From: Phycisphaeraceae bacterium
GTDB lineage: Bacteria; Planctomycetota; Phycisphaerae; Phycisphaerales; UBA1924
Direction of reading: 5' to 3'
DNA length: 64,000 nt
Assembly (NCBI GenBank): GCA_019636695.1
Contig: JAHBXD010000007.1
Location: 1 to 64,000 of the forward strand
This document shows positions 63,788 to 64,000 of the stretch, piece by piece. Position 1 is the stretch's first letter. Each line of letters starts with the position of its first letter. The notes under the pieces were generated by a model. The model was given only the letters and a program-made list of their open reading frames with translations. It was not told where the DNA came from and did no database searches. The position numbers were made by a program, and so were the translations under genes.

Positions 63788-64000
63788 ATGAAGCCACGCC
63801 CCCGAGTTGAGCGATCGTTTAAGAGGTGTTTGCCCGTTGTGCTTGCCGCCGGCATGGTCGTCGGTTCAGGCGGGGGGTGTTCGTCGGGCATGGAAGCGAT
63901 TGACAATCGGACCCGATCATTGATGCGAGAGCGGTCGCTGGCGTTAGGGAAAGACGCAACACCGCCCGCGCGGGTGCTGCAGGCGGAACATGCCGCGCGG
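63788..64000 (+). CDS. Putative lipoprotein, C-terminus cut off by window edge
   Basis: A frame open to the right edge starts at ATG 63788 with a basic leader (MKPRPRVERSFKRC), a hydrophobic stretch (LPVVLAAGMVVGSGG), and a Cys in GGGCSSG that could be the lipidation site. The following MEAIDNRTRSLMRERSLALG is like the start of planctomycete TolC-type outer-membrane lipoproteins, but only 71 residues are visible, so the family is not certain. Confidence 0.6.
   Translation, partial: MKPRPRVERSFKRCLPVVLAAGMVVGSGGGCSSGMEAIDNRTRSLMRERSLALGKDATPPARVLQAEHAAR

Noticed and set aside
63310-63906. Minus-strand open frame of 198 codons at the start of the GH35-like gene
   Set aside because: It overlaps the first 210 bases of a recognised gene in another frame and lacks domain features.

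Overview
The window reads as a chromosomal piece of a high-GC, flagellated, Gram-negative-type bacterium. The best guess is a planctomycete of the Phycisphaerae lineage. Supporting signs are Kdo synthesis genes (kdsA, kdsB) with lnt and a secretin, a pseudopilin segment with the FTLIELLVV motif, a decayed CPRCGY zinc-ribbon gene of the type common in planctomycetes, Rho with a very long disordered N-terminus, and many large TPR or HEAT proteins of unknown role. The taxonomic call is an inference from gene style; there is no rRNA or marker-gene comparison here.

Layout. 1-540: edge of an unknown minus-strand gene, then tRNA-Asp(GTC) with its terminator. 541-1360: no supported gene. 1361-7311: minus-strand block (accD, lnt, a HEAT-repeat lipoprotein, two small envelope proteins, and a histidine-phosphatase-like protein that has lost its catalytic histidines). 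7620-9910: a compact restriction-modification cassette (endonuclease candidate plus D12-class adenine methyltransferase, TTGA overlap) lying between two imperfect direct repeats. 9911-11330: rpe surrounded by gene debris. 11523-14072: a plus-strand three-gene cluster made of a secreted 10-cysteine peptide, a membrane-anchored protein of unknown family, and a MauE/DoxX-like membrane domain fused in frame to a type IV pseudopilin. This is the most unusual locus in the window. 14144-17193: glyA and cstA, convergent.

Flagellar genes fill 17354-39435 on the minus strand with a few non-flagellar genes among them. One likely operon runs from a membrane TPR protein through a FlgN-like protein, a histidine kinase, a sigma-54 activator, flgB, flgC and fliE. 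rho and an RDD protein follow upstream. A second set is fliN-fliO-fliP-fliQ-fliR-flhB-flhA-flhF-flhG, then a small membrane protein and fliA. A lone flgF sits at 44719 behind a near-consensus -24/-12 promoter, which fits control by the sigma-54 activator encoded at 18638-20155.

40036-64000 is mixed housekeeping and envelope biology: hsp20, threonine aldolase, a C-terminal processing protease, an orphan nuoC, a SWIM zinc-finger protein, a choice-of-anchor-I lipoprotein, an anti-sigma-type kinase with a STAS protein, a giant secretin, TPR proteins, kdsB, an FHA-GAF histidine kinase, holA, kdsA overlapped by a MESH1-like HD hydrolase, a GH35-like glycosidase with an altered nucleophile position, and the start of a lipoprotein at the right edge. 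I saw no CRISPR array, integrase, transposase or rRNA.
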